DNA of 64,000 bases from Sinorhizobium fredii USDA 205 (lineage in GTDB: Bacteria; Pseudomonadota; Alphaproteobacteria; Rhizobiales; Rhizobiaceae). Below are positions 18,008 to 26,904 of the stretch, in pieces. Below the pieces are notes generated by a model. It was not told where the DNA came from. It worked only from the letters and a program-made list of their open reading frames with translations, and ran no database searches. Position 1 is the stretch's first letter, and each line of letters begins with the position of its first letter. Where the stretch lies: assembly GCF_001461695.1 (NCBI RefSeq), contig NZ_AUTC01000199.1, positions 124,001 to 188,000 on the forward strand, written 5' to 3'. Position numbers and translations under genes: made by a program.

Positions 18008-18889
18008 ATGGCCGCTCCGCGTCTGCCGCGTAGCAGCGGCAGGCTTGCCATCATCGCCGGCGCCGGCGCGCTGCCGCACCATGTTGCAGAGGCCGCCCGC
18101 GGGCAGGGAGAAGACCCGTTCATCATTGCGCTGTCGCGGGAGGCCGATGCCGATTGGAGCGGCTTCGACCACGCCACTCTGGCCATTGGTGATTTTGCCG
18201 CAATCAGCAAAACCTTTGCGGCGGAGGGGATCGATCGGGTCGTGCTTTCCGGCGCGGTCCGGCGGCGGCCGGATTGGCGCGATATCCGCCCGACCCTGAA
18301 AACGCTGGCAAAAGTACCGAGCGTGCTCAGGACGCTGGTCTCCGGTGGCGACGACGCGGTCTTGCGCATGGCCATGGACCTGATCGAAGCAAGTGGGGCC
18401 CGGGTCATTGGCGCGCACGAGGTCGTTCCCGGCCTGCTGGCGGACATCGGCCCCATTGGAGAACACGCCCCGACGGACGAGGACCTGCGTGACATCGAGG
18501 CGGGCATCGCTGCCGCCGACGCCCTGGGGACGCTTGACGTCGGACAGGGGGCCGTCGCTATCGGGGGCAGGGTGGTGGCACTGGAGGGCGCCGAGGGAAC
18601 GGATGCAATGCTGGCGCGGGTCGCCGAACTGAAAGCGGACGGCCGTGTGTCGAGCCGCCGTCGCGGGGTTCTCGTCAAGCTCTGTAAGCCGCAGCAGGAC
18701 GAGCGCGCCGATCTGCCGTCGATCGGGCCTTCGACCGTGGCGGGTGCCGAGGCGGCTGGGCTCGCCGGCATAGCTGTCGAGGCGGGGCGCGCACTCGTCC
18801 TCGAACGGCCGGCGGTCATCGAGACGGCGAACCGCAGCGGTCTTTTCGTTCTGGGGATCGAGCGCAACGCTCGAGAGCGCTCGCGATGA
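18008..18889 (+). CDS. lpxI: UDP-2,3-diacylglucosamine diphosphatase LpxI
   Basis: Hydrolyses UDP-2,3-diacylglucosamine to lipid X and UMP; in most alphaproteobacteria LpxI (DUF1009) replaces the unrelated LpxH. The 293-residue protein has LAIIAGAGALPHHVAEAA at the N terminus, VVLSGAVRRRPDW, and the C-terminal part with RRRGVLVKLCKPQQDERADLPSIG and GLAGIAVEAG. The ATG at 18008 with AAGG is the start; the frame is open much further upstream through lpxA. It overlaps lpxB by four bases (ATGA). Confidence 0.93.
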   Translation: MAAPRLPRSSGRLAIIAGAGALPHHVAEAARGQGEDPFIIALSREADADWSGFDHATLAIGDFAAISKTFAAEGIDRVVLSGAVRRRPDWRDIRPTLKTLAKVPSVLRTLVSGGDDAVLRMAMDLIEASGARVIGAHEVVPGLLADIGPIGEHAPTDEDLRDIEAGIAAADALGTLDVGQGAVAIGGRVVALEGAEGTDAMLARVAELKADGRVSSRRRGVLVKLCKPQQDERADLPSIGPSTVAGAEAAGLAGIAVEAGRALVLERPAVIETANRSGLFVLGIERNARERSR

Positions 18890-20070
18890 CAGAGCGGGCG
18901 CACCGGCTGGCGATCATAGCCGGGGAGGTTTCGGGAGATCTGCTCGGCGCCGATCTGGTGCGGGCGCTTCGGGGGCGGATCGACGGGGCGATTGAACTCG
19001 TCGGGGTCGGTGGCGATGGGCTGGAGGCCGAGGGCCTTGTTTCCCTGTTCGATTATTCCGAACTGTCGATCATGGGCTTCTCCCAGGTCCTGGCGCGGCT
19101 GCCGAAACTTCTTTTGCGCATAAGACAGACGGCACGCGCCATTGTGGCGGCGCGCCCGGATGCCCTCATCATCATCGACAGCCCCGATTTTACCCATCGT
19201 GTCGCGCGCCGGGTGCGCGCCGCCCTGCCTGACCTGCCGATCATCGACTATGTCTGTCCGAGCGTCTGGGCCTGGAAGCCTGAGCGGGCGCCCCGAATGC
19301 TCGGCTATGTCGATCATGTGCTTGCCGTACTTCCCTTTGAACCGGAGGTGATGGCGAAGCTCGGCGGCCCGCCAACCACCTATGTCGGCCACCGGCTGGC
19401 CTCGGACGCCAATCTGCTCGCGGTTCGGGAGCACCGGCGTCAGAGGCAGCAGGCGAGGCAGGGGGACCGAACCAAGGCCTGTCTGCTGCTTCCTGGCTCG
19501 CGCGCCAGCGAGATCAGCCGCCTGCTGCCGGTCTTCGACGAGGCCGTTCTGGAAATCGCAGCACGCAATCCGGGCACGCGCTTCCTGCTGCCGACGGTAC
19601 CGCGTCAGGAACGGCGCGTGCGGGAACTGACGGCAGCCTGGAAGGTTCAGCCGGAGATCTCCGTTGATTCGGAAATGAAGTGGCGGGCCTACAGCGAGGC
19701 GGATACGGCGATCGCGGCTTCGGGCACGGTCATCCTCGAATTGGCCCTGGCAGGCGTTCCGGTTGTCTCAACCTATCGTGCGGACTGGCTGGTCACGCTC
19801 CTCCATGAAAAGATCCGCATCTGGACGGCGGCGCTGCCGAACCTGATTGCCGATTTTCCGATCGTTCCCGAATATTTCAACAAGGCCATTCGGCCCGGGA
19901 CGCTCAGCCGCTGGTTCGAGAGGCTTTCGAGCGACACGCCGCAGCGCGCCGCCATGCTCGATGGCTTCGCGATAGTGCAACAGCGCATGGCAACCGACAG
20001 CCCGCCGGGCGAGAAGGCGGCAGAAATCGTCCTTAGCTATCTCCAAAACGAAAAGCCCGGCCATTCCTGA
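18886..20070 (+). CDS. lpxB: Lipid-A-disaccharide synthase
   Basis: GT19 glycosyltransferase joining lipid X to UDP-diacylglucosamine to form the lipid A disaccharide at the inner membrane. The 394-residue protein starts with LAIIAGEVSGDLLGADL, includes DYVCPSVWAWKPERAPRM, LLPGSRASEISRLLP and the C-terminal SGTVILELALAGVPVVSTYR. It overlaps lpxI (ATGA) and is last in the operon; a terminator stem spans its final codons and the 3' end facing gltA. Confidence 0.96.
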   Translation: MTERAHRLAIIAGEVSGDLLGADLVRALRGRIDGAIELVGVGGDGLEAEGLVSLFDYSELSIMGFSQVLARLPKLLLRIRQTARAIVAARPDALIIIDSPDFTHRVARRVRAALPDLPIIDYVCPSVWAWKPERAPRMLGYVDHVLAVLPFEPEVMAKLGGPPTTYVGHRLASDANLLAVREHRRQRQQARQGDRTKACLLLPGSRASEISRLLPVFDEAVLEIAARNPGTRFLLPTVPRQERRVRELTAAWKVQPEISVDSEMKWRAYSEADTAIAASGTVILELALAGVPVVSTYRADWLVTLLHEKIRIWTAALPNLIADFPIVPEYFNKAIRPGTLSRWFERLSSDTPQRAAMLDGFAIVQQRMATDSPPGEKAAEIVLSYLQNEKPGHS

Positions 20071-20081
20071 CCGGGCTTTTT
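20051..20081. terminator. Bidirectional terminator of lpxB and gltA
   Basis: AAAAGCCCGG (20051-20060) pairs perfectly with CCGGGCTTTT (20071-20080) around a 10-base loop. With A runs on one side and T runs on the other it can end both convergent transcripts. The left arm lies inside the last codons of lpxB, and the lpxB stop is in the loop. Confidence 0.9.
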
Positions 20082-20101
20082 CAACGGGCGGGCTGTTGCG
20101 A

Positions 20102-21391
20102 TCAGCGCTTGGAGATCGGCACGTAGTCGCGAAGCGGTGCGCCGACATAAAGCTGGCGCGGCCGACCGATGCGTTGTTCCGGATCCTCGATCATCTCGTT
20201 CCACTGGGCGATCCAGCCGACGGTGCGGGCGAGCGCGAAGAGCACCGTGAACATCGTGGTGGGGAAGCCCAGCGCCTTCAGCGTGATGCCGGAATAGAAG
20301 TCGATGTTCGGGTACAGCTTCTTTTCGATGAAGTACTCGTCGGTCAGCGCGATGCGCTCGAGCTCCATCGCCACTTCGAGCAACGGGTCGTCCTTGTGGC
20401 CGAGCTCGGCAAGAACCTCGTGCGTTGTCTTCTGCATGATCTTCGCACGCGGATCATAGTGCTTGTAGACCCGGTGACCGAAGCCCATCAGGCGGAACGG
20501 ATCGTTCTTGTCCTTGGCCTTGGCGATGTATTCCGGAATGCGATCGACCGTGCCGATCTCGGCGAGCATGTTGAGGGCCGCCTCGTTGGCGCCGCCATGC
20601 GCCGGCCCCCACAGGCAGGCGATGCCGGCAGCAATACAGGCAAATGGGTTGGCGCCCGACGAGCCGGCAAGGCGGACCGTCGAGGTCGATGCATTCTGTT
20701 CGTGGTCGGCGTGCAGGATGAAGATGCGATCCATCGCCCGCGACAGGACCGGGTTGACGACATATTCCTCGCAGGGCACGGCGAAGCACATGCGCAGGAA
20801 GTTTGCGGCGTAGTCGAGGTCATTCTTCGGGTAAACGAAAGGCTGGCCGATATGGTACTTGTAGGCCATTGCCGCGATCGTCGGCATCTTGGCGATCATG
20901 CGCAGCGACGCGACCATGCGCTGATGCGGGTCGGTGATGTCGGTCGAGTCGTGATAGAAGGCCGACAGCGCGCCGACGCAGCCGCACATGACGGCCATCG
21001 GGTGGGCGTCGCGACGGAAGCCGGTGAAGAACCGCGACATCTGTTCGTGAATCATCGTGTGATGCGTCACGCGATAGTCGAAGTCATCCTTCTGTGCCTT
21101 CGTCGGCAGTTCGCCGTAGAGAAGAAGATAGCAGACTTCCAGGAAGTCGCCGTGATCGGCAAGCTGTTCGATCGGGTAGCCGCGATGCAGCAGCACGCCC
21201 TCGTCGCCGTCGATATAGGTGATCTTGGATTCGCACGATGCCGTCGACGTGAAGCCGGGATCGTAGGTGAACATCTTGGTCTGCTTGTAAAGCGAGCCGA
21301 TGTCCACCACGTCCGGACCGATGGATCCCGATCTCACTGGCAGGTCAGCTGCTTTTCCATCGATTGAGATTGTCGCGCTTGTTCCTGACAT
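20102..21391 (-). CDS. gltA: Citrate synthase
   Basis: Condenses oxaloacetate and acetyl-CoA to citrate at the entry of the TCA cycle. The 429-residue protein is a type II (hexameric, Gram-negative) citrate synthase. Catalytic blocks are visible: ADHEQNASTSTVRLAGSS, WGPAHGGANEAAL, and GFGHRVYKHYDPRA, with the active-site His and Asp residues in place. The start at 21391 has GGAGGG upstream; an in-frame ATG ten codons earlier is less likely. It is divergent from the comEC-like gene across a 257-base region and convergent with lpxB. Confidence 0.97.
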   Translation of the reverse strand: MSGTSATISIDGKAADLPVRSGSIGPDVVDIGSLYKQTKMFTYDPGFTSTASCESKITYIDGDEGVLLHRGYPIEQLADHGDFLEVCYLLLYGELPTKAQKDDFDYRVTHHTMIHEQMSRFFTGFRRDAHPMAVMCGCVGALSAFYHDSTDITDPHQRMVASLRMIAKMPTIAAMAYKYHIGQPFVYPKNDLDYAANFLRMCFAVPCEEYVVNPVLSRAMDRIFILHADHEQNASTSTVRLAGSSGANPFACIAAGIACLWGPAHGGANEAALNMLAEIGTVDRIPEYIAKAKDKNDPFRLMGFGHRVYKHYDPRAKIMQKTTHEVLAELGHKDDPLLEVAMELERIALTDEYFIEKKLYPNIDFYSGITLKALGFPTTMFTVLFALARTVGWIAQWNEMIEDPEQRIGRPRQLYVGAPLRDYVPISKR

Positions 21392-21648
21392 GGGACCCTC
21401 CGTCTTTTGGCGCTGTGGCACATCGTCCTATGCCACCAAATTAAGCGTTGCGAATTTGCTATATGATTTAGTTTCGACTGCCAAGCTGTACGAAAGGCAA
21501 ATTGTGCGATGCGAAAATGTGCATATGGCGGCGCAACAATCGCATGTTATGGCAATATATCCGCAAAGATCAATGATCGCTAATCTGGCGGCGCAGCCTT
21601 GCGTGGTCGGCTCTGCCTATTTTTTCGGCAGCTAGTCTTCCGATTGCA

Positions 21649-24153
21649 ATGCGGTTCCTTTGGTTGCAGGATCGCTGCGGGCAGCCAGAGGGGGCAGAGC
21701 AGGTCGAAATGCGGGAGGGGAGAGGACCTGCGGGGATGCGCGACGCGGAGCGCGGCGCATGGCGTCTATCAGGCCCCGCGGTCGTTCTCGATACTCCCGA
21801 AGCCCTGCAGATCAAGGTGGCTCAAGATCCCTTGGCGCGGCTCGATCGCCGCTTTTCCGCCGGCCGGCTTCGAACGTCGGCAGGCTCCATCGCCGGTATT
21901 CTGCGCGCCAAGCTGCGCGAGGAAGATGATTTCGGCCATGGCTTCGTGTTGATTCCGGTGCTTCTGGCGCTTGGTGCCGTCCTTTGGTTTTCGCTGCCCG
22001 ACAACGTCGGACTTGCCAAACTCGCAGCGCTGCTTTGCATTTTCGGCATATCTGCGTTGCTGTGCCGGGGAGATCTGCGTGCCTGGCGGCCGCTCGCCCT
22101 CGCGCCAGCCATCCTTGTCGCCGGCATGCTGCTTGCCGCGATCGAGACGCGCCGTGTCGATACCGTCATCCTCGATGGTCCGGTGACGACGAACCTGCGT
22201 GGCACCGTGCTGTCGCGTGAGCCGGACGACAGGGGGCGCTGGCGTTACCTGGTCGAGATCGCCGGGACTTCCGGGCCGAAGCTCCGCAGGCCTCCCGAGA
22301 AGGCGACGCTCTTGGCACGCAGCCGCCACGAACCTTTTCCCATCGGCTCCACCATCGAGGGCAAGGTTCGTCTCTCGCCGCCCTCCGGCCCGGCGCTTCC
22401 GGGTCTCAACGATTTCGCATTCGATGCCTATTTCAAACGTGTGGGCGCCGTCGGCTTTTTCTACGGTGCGCCGCGCAGACCAGAGGAGGGCAATGGCGGT
22501 CTCTCGCTCTCGTTACAGATGACGGCCCGCCTGGTGGCCTTGCGCGAAGCGGTCGGCAATCGCATTCGCTCGGCAATCGGCGGCGACACCGGCGCCATCG
22601 CCGCAGCACTGGTGACCGGCGAGGAACGCGCCATCAGCCGGGAGACCGTCGAGACATTGCGGGCCGCCGGGCTTTCGCACGTCCTTGCGATCTCCGGGCT
22701 TAACATGGTTCTGGCGGCGGGCACCTTCCTCATCGGGGCGCGAACGCTGCTGAGCCTGGTTCCCGGCCTTGCGGCGAGGCGCCCGATCAAGAAGTTTGCC
22801 GCCGCCGGCGCGCTCACCATGGTTTTCCTGTACATCCTGATTTCCGGTGGCGCGGTGTCGGCCCTCAGATCCTGGATCATGATCTCGATCATGCTCGTCG
22901 CCGTTCTTTTCGACCGCGTCTCCATCAGCCTGCGCAATGTCGCGATTGCCGCCCTCATCGTCATCGCATGGTCGCCCTCGGCCGTGGCCGGTCCCGGCTT
23001 TCAGATGTCCTTTGCTGCGACGCTGGCACTTGTCGCCGGCTATGCGCGCTGGCGCGACCATCGGCTGCGGAATGCGGATGCCAAGACATCTCGACTGGGC
23101 CAAGTCTCCGGTCCGCTCGTCGCCACTGTCGCCACGTCGCTCATTGGCGGCCTGGCCACCGCCGTCTATGCGGCAGCGCATTTCCATCGGCTGCCCGCCT
23201 ACGGGCTCCTAGCCAATGTCCTGACGACGCCGTTGATCGGCATTCTCATCATGCCGTTCGGGCTCTTTGCCATGCTGCTTATGCCCTTCGGGCTGGAACA
23301 CTACCCCTTGATGGTGATGGGGCAGGGGCTGGATTGGATGCTTGCCGTCGCGCGCTATGTGGCGACGCTCGACGGTGAGTGGGCCACTGGTCGGATCGGC
23401 GTCACAGGTTTCTTCCTGCTCGCTTTCGGCGGAGTGTTGCTGTGCGTGCTGAGAACCCGACTCGCTTTTGCCGGCGCGGCGCTGATCCTTCTGGGCGGGT
23501 CATCCATCGCGCTGGAACGCCAGGCGGAACGGCCGTCGATTACGATATCCGAAGACGGCCAGTTGGTCGGCCTGATCACCGGGGAAGCGATCGCCACCAA
23601 CAAGGCGCGGCCGCCGGAGTTCATCTTCTCGCAATGGCAACGGGCGCTTGCTCTCGGAGGCCATATCGCCCCGGTCGAGATGCCTGCCGGAGGCCGGAGG
23701 AGGAACGGCATTGAGCGCCCGCCGCGGAATTCCACGGCCGCGCATCCGGTCGACGCAATGGCGAGCGCGGCCGAAGCGGCGACGGCTTTGAGCGCTGCGA
23801 AGCCGGGGGCCTTTTCCTGCCGCAAGGGTGAGTGGTGCGTCGGCCGCAGCCGGGAAGGCTGGGTGGTAGCCGTGGTCGATGCTCCGGAGGTCTTCGCAGC
23901 CCTGTGCGGCCGTGTCGATCTGGTGGTCGCCGCAACACGGCGGACGCTGCCGGCCTGTCCGTCAGGCAAACCCCTGGTCGTGACAGGCACGACATTGCGG
24001 CAGACTGGCGCGATCGAGATTTATGCCGATGCGGCGCCGCCTGAGCGGATGCGCATCGTGACGTCGTTCCCGTCGACACAAAGGCCTTGGCAACAACACC
24101 GGCGCTATGATTGGCGCAGCGATACTTTTTCCTCCGAACAGGCCGCGTTCTAA
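21649..24153 (+). CDS. ComEC/Rec2 family competence-type membrane protein
   Basis: Polytopic membrane protein related to the ComEC channel that takes up single-stranded DNA during transformation. The 834-residue protein has a soluble N-terminal stretch of about 100 residues, then membrane segments, a DUF4131-like extracytoplasmic region, and the core motif ALVTGEERAISRETVETLRAAGLSHVLAISGLNM (about residues 320-353). The C terminus resembles the beta-lactamase-like region of ComEC, but I see no HxHxDH metal motif, as in other alphaproteobacterial forms. The start is uncertain; ATG 21709, with AGG upstream, is an alternative. No other competence gene is nearby, so a role in DNA uptake is not shown. 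Confidence 0.82.
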   Translation: MRFLWLQDRCGQPEGAEQVEMREGRGPAGMRDAERGAWRLSGPAVVLDTPEALQIKVAQDPLARLDRRFSAGRLRTSAGSIAGILRAKLREEDDFGHGFVLIPVLLALGAVLWFSLPDNVGLAKLAALLCIFGISALLCRGDLRAWRPLALAPAILVAGMLLAAIETRRVDTVILDGPVTTNLRGTVLSREPDDRGRWRYLVEIAGTSGPKLRRPPEKATLLARSRHEPFPIGSTIEGKVRLSPPSGPALPGLNDFAFDAYFKRVGAVGFFYGAPRRPEEGNGGLSLSLQMTARLVALREAVGNRIRSAIGGDTGAIAAALVTGEERAISRETVETLRAAGLSHVLAISGLNMVLAAGTFLIGARTLLSLVPGLAARRPIKKFAAAGALTMVFLYILISGGAVSALRSWIMISIMLVAVLFDRVSISLRNVAIAALIVIAWSPSAVAGPGFQMSFAATLALVAGYARWRDHRLRNADAKTSRLGQVSGPLVATVATSLIGGLATAVYAAAHFHRLPAYGLLANVLTTPLIGILIMPFGLFAMLLMPFGLEHYPLMVMGQGLDWMLAVARYVATLDGEWATGRIGVTGFFLLAFGGVLLCVLRTRLAFAGAALILLGGSSIALERQAERPSITISEDGQLVGLITGEAIATNKARPPEFIFSQWQRALALGGHIAPVEMPAGGRRRNGIERPPRNSTAAHPVDAMASAAEAATALSAAKPGAFSCRKGEWCVGRSREGWVVAVVDAPEVFAALCGRVDLVVAATRRTLPACPSGKPLVVTGTTLRQTGAIEIYADAAPPERMRIVTSFPSTQRPWQQHRRYDWRSDTFSSEQAAF

Positions 24154-24203
24154 AAGGGATCGGGGCCTACAGCTTCGTTCTGGCGTTGCCTCGCCGTTAT
24201 TCA

Positions 24204-24218
24204 TGATTATTATACTCC
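24204..24218 (+). promoter_or_regulatory. Possible iron-responsive (RirA-type) box before exbB
   Basis: TGA-N9-TCC at 24204-24218 differs by one base from the TGA-N9-TCA pattern described for rhizobial iron-responsive operators. It lies in a conspicuously AT-rich patch that also contains TATACT. A site of this kind would fit an exbBD pair, but one degenerate match is weak evidence. Confidence 0.25.
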
Positions 24219-24363
24219 AGATATCCTTGTCATCCGAACCCGGTTTGTCGTAAGGAGCATGCTGGCGAGGAAAGCTTGGCAACCTGCCATCGGTGACGCG
24301 TTGAACTCGCTTGCCCGACGCGCCGACGCCGATCGGGTAAGCGCACGATTTATGAGGAACGAG

Positions 24364-25314
24364 ATGTCCAATCGGAGCCGTCCGACTTTGAACATGCTGC
24401 TGGCGGCCACGCTCGCCATTCTCCTTTCCGCTCCGGCAATGGTCGCGGCCCAGACGGCGCCATCGGAGCCGGTGAAGGTGCCGACGGCCGTTCAGTTGCC
24501 GGTTGAAGCTGCGGCCCAGCCGGCCCCGATAACGGCGCCTCTGCCGGCCGAAGGCGGCGCGATCGCCGGCGCCCCGATCCTTCCGCATGACCTGTCACCA
24601 GTGGGCATGTTCCTTGCCGCCGACGTGGTCGTCAAAAGCGTGATGATCTCCCTTGCTCTCGCCTCTGTGGTCACATGGGCGATTTTCTTGGTGAAGACGC
24701 TGGAGCTTGCCTTTGCGAAATCGCGGATGAAGCGCGCACTTCGCCTCCTCACCGCAGCAAAGGGTCTGGCCGAGGTGGAACTCGACCGCAAGGCGGGAGC
24801 GGCGGGCCAGATGATCGCTGCCGCCGTCGACGAAATCACCCGTTCCGAGGCGGTCCTGGATCAGGCACCCGTAGCAGGCGTCAAGGAGCGTGTCGCCTCG
24901 CTGCTCGCCCGCATCGAGATCCGCGCCGGCAAGAGGATGAGCGCAGGCACCGGCATTCTGGCATCGATCGGCTCTGTCGGCCCCTTCGTCGGCCTGTTCG
25001 GTACCGTCTGGGGCATCATGAATTCCTTCATCGGCATCAGCAAAGCGCAAACGACCAATCTGGCGATTGTCGCGCCCGGTATCGCCGAAGCCCTGCTGGC
25101 GACCGCCATCGGGCTTGTCGCCGCCATACCTGCAGTGGTGATCTACAACTACTTTGCCCGCTCGGTCGGTGGGTACAAGCTGATCCTGGCGGATGCCGCC
25201 GCTGCGGTTGAAAGGCTGGTGAGCCGCGATCTCGACTATCGCCATGTCCGCAAGACGCAGCCGCGGCGGCAGGACGGCTACGGCGCCGACGCGTCGATCG
25301 CCAGGATCGGGTAA
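24364..25314 (+). CDS. exbB: ExbB-like energy-transducing membrane protein
   Basis: Proton-channel subunit of the MotA/TolQ/ExbB family, which powers TonB-dependent outer-membrane uptake. The chosen start gives 316 residues: a signal-like segment, a Pro/Ala-rich periplasmic part to about residue 75, then the first membrane segment (MFLAADVVVKSVMISLAL) and the two-helix core with SIGSVGPFVGLFGTVWGIMNSFIGI. The extended N terminus is typical of alphaproteobacterial ExbB. An upstream ATG at 24259 has AAGGAG but too close; 24364 has GAGG at a better distance. exbD follows after 5 bases. No tonB is in view. Confidence 0.9.
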   Translation: MSNRSRPTLNMLLAATLAILLSAPAMVAAQTAPSEPVKVPTAVQLPVEAAAQPAPITAPLPAEGGAIAGAPILPHDLSPVGMFLAADVVVKSVMISLALASVVTWAIFLVKTLELAFAKSRMKRALRLLTAAKGLAEVELDRKAGAAGQMIAAAVDEITRSEAVLDQAPVAGVKERVASLLARIEIRAGKRMSAGTGILASIGSVGPFVGLFGTVWGIMNSFIGISKAQTTNLAIVAPGIAEALLATAIGLVAAIPAVVIYNYFARSVGGYKLILADAAAAVERLVSRDLDYRHVRKTQPRRQDGYGADASIARIG

Positions 25315-25319
25315 GGGCC

Positions 25320-25745
25320 ATGGCAGGACGGATATCCGAGGGCAGCGGCGATCTCGACGAGAACAGCGAGATCAACGTCACGCCGTTCATCGACGTGATG
25401 TTGGTTCTATTGATCATCTTCATGGTAGCCGCCCCCTTGGCGACGGTCGACATGAAGGTGGATTTGCCGCAATCGGTCGCCCAGCCGACGCCGCGCGACG
25501 ACAAGCCGGTCTTCGTGACGCTGAAGGCGGACCTCTCGCTTGCGATCGGCAATGAGGAGACGGGACGTGACGTCTTCGTGGCGGAACTCGAGCGGATCAC
25601 CAACGCAAACAAGGAAACCCGCGTTCTGCTTCGCGCCGACCGACTGGTCGACTACGGCGAGTTGATGGCAGTCATGAACCTAATACAGGGAGCGGGCTAC
25701 GGCAAGATAGCCCTCGTCGGGCTCGAGGCCGCACCCGGCCGCTGA
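25320..25745 (+). CDS. exbD: ExbD/TolR family biopolymer transport protein
   Basis: Partner of ExbB in the inner membrane; anchors in the membrane by one N-terminal helix and has a periplasmic domain. The 141-residue protein shows INVTPFIDVMLVLLIIFMV near residues 19-37, with the conserved membrane Asp needed for proton use. The periplasmic domain with RVLLRADRLVDYGELMAVMN fits ExbD. It lies 5 bases after exbB and is followed by a clear terminator, so the pair forms a two-gene unit. Confidence 0.92.
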   Translation: MAGRISEGSGDLDENSEINVTPFIDVMLVLLIIFMVAAPLATVDMKVDLPQSVAQPTPRDDKPVFVTLKADLSLAIGNEETGRDVFVAELERITNANKETRVLLRADRLVDYGELMAVMNLIQGAGYGKIALVGLEAAPGR

Positions 25746-25786
25746 CGGATCTCGCCCGCCGGCCGCCATCAATCCAACCGCATCGA

Positions 25787-25821
25787 GCCGCCAGCCTTGC
25801 CCGCTGGCGGCTTTCCTTTTT
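25787..25821 (+). terminator. Terminator after exbD
   Basis: GCCGCCAGC (25787-25795) pairs perfectly with GCTGGCGGC (25803-25811) around a 7-base loop, followed by TTTCCTTTTT. A textbook intrinsic terminator closing the exbBD unit. Confidence 0.9.
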
Positions 25822-25963
25822 GCGGTCCGAATGTCGCGGTCGCTTGAAACCGGCGGTGCGGCGAATTATGAGCTTAGGCAAGAGGCTGTCACGCAGCCAG
25901 GCTGAGATCGCGCGGGGGTTCCGGGTTGGCGGCGCCGCGCCCATTCGCACATGAGGCAGTATC

Positions 25964-26623
25964 ATGAACTTCGAAGCAGCGCGCATTAAGATGGTGGACA
26001 ACCAGATCCGAACGACGGATGTGACCTCCCATTCGGTTCTGACTGCCTTCCTCTCCGTGCCACGCGAGGAATTCGTGCCGGCGAAGATGAAGGAACTTGC
26101 CTATATCGACACCGATATCGAGCTTGTCGGCGGGGCCGCCCCGCGCCACCTCATGGAGCCGTCGCCACTGGCGAAATTGCTGCAACTCGCCCGAATCAGC
26201 AAATCGGACAAGGTCCTCGAGATCGGTTCGGGGACGGGTTACGCTTCCGCTTTGCTGTCGCTGATAGCCGGCTCTGTGGTGGCGCTGGAAAGCGATGAGA
26301 AGCTTTTCGCCGCAGCAACCGAAACGCTGGCGCGTCTCGGCTATGGCAACGTTGCGGTGACAAGCGGCCCTCTCACCAACGGATATGCAGCCGAAGCGCC
26401 CTATGACGTGATCTTCATCAACGGTGCGGTCGAAGCTATCCCAGCCCCGCTCTTCGAGCAGCTTCGGGACGGCGGTCGCCTTATCGCCGTTGAAGGGTTT
26501 GGTAACGCCTCACGTGCAAAACTCTATATGCGCGAATCGGGCAGAACTTCCGAGCGATCCGATTTCAACACGTCCGTGAAGCCGCTGCCTGGCTTCCATC
26601 GCGAGCGGCCGTTTATTTTCTGA
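25964..26623 (+). CDS. Protein-L-isoaspartate O-methyltransferase family protein
   Basis: S-adenosylmethionine-dependent methyltransferase of the PCMT family, 219 residues. It opens with ARIKMVDNQIRTTDV, shows FLSVPREEFVP, the SAM-binding motif VLEIGSGTGYASALL near residues 82-96, and APYDVIFINGAVEAIP. The family repairs isoaspartyl residues, but this branch, encoded directly ahead of tolC in rhizobia, has not to my knowledge been shown to do so. A second, more canonical pcm lies at 52703. The gap to tolC is 281 bases. Confidence 0.85.
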   Translation: MNFEAARIKMVDNQIRTTDVTSHSVLTAFLSVPREEFVPAKMKELAYIDTDIELVGGAAPRHLMEPSPLAKLLQLARISKSDKVLEIGSGTGYASALLSLIAGSVVALESDEKLFAAATETLARLGYGNVAVTSGPLTNGYAAEAPYDVIFINGAVEAIPAPLFEQLRDGGRLIAVEGFGNASRAKLYMRESGRTSERSDFNTSVKPLPGFHRERPFIF

Positions 26624-26904
26624 GGTGCCACTTATTGAGGCATCTCAGCATGCGCGTGTTAAGGCCAATTCTGCAATGTTGCCAATCGGCAACGTATCAT
26701 GTGTTTCTTTTTGAAATACCCCCCTCGAATGCAGTGTACGGTTGTCGTAAGTTCGAATCCGGGGTTCAAAGTGGAAAGAAGCGGTGATTTGCCCGCCGAG
26801 GGGCGGCAGGGAGCTTCGTCGCATTGGATTGAGCGGGTCGCCCACGGGGGATTTGATCCGCTGGAAATTGCCGGGCGCGTGCCGCTCGGCTGAACGGAGG
26901 GAAG

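Noticed and set aside
20096..21367. 423-codon open frame on the plus strand
   Set aside because: Exactly antisense to gltA, whose citrate synthase motifs are intact.
26622..26646. 8-bp stem GAGGTGCC/GGCATCTC after the first PCMT-like gene
   Set aside because: One G-T pair, starts inside the stop codon and has no T run, so it is not reported as a terminator.
26749..26762. GTTCGAATCC-like sequence resembling a tRNA T-loop
   Set aside because: No acceptor stem, anticodon arm or CCA end can be built around it; a chance match, not a tRNA or att site.
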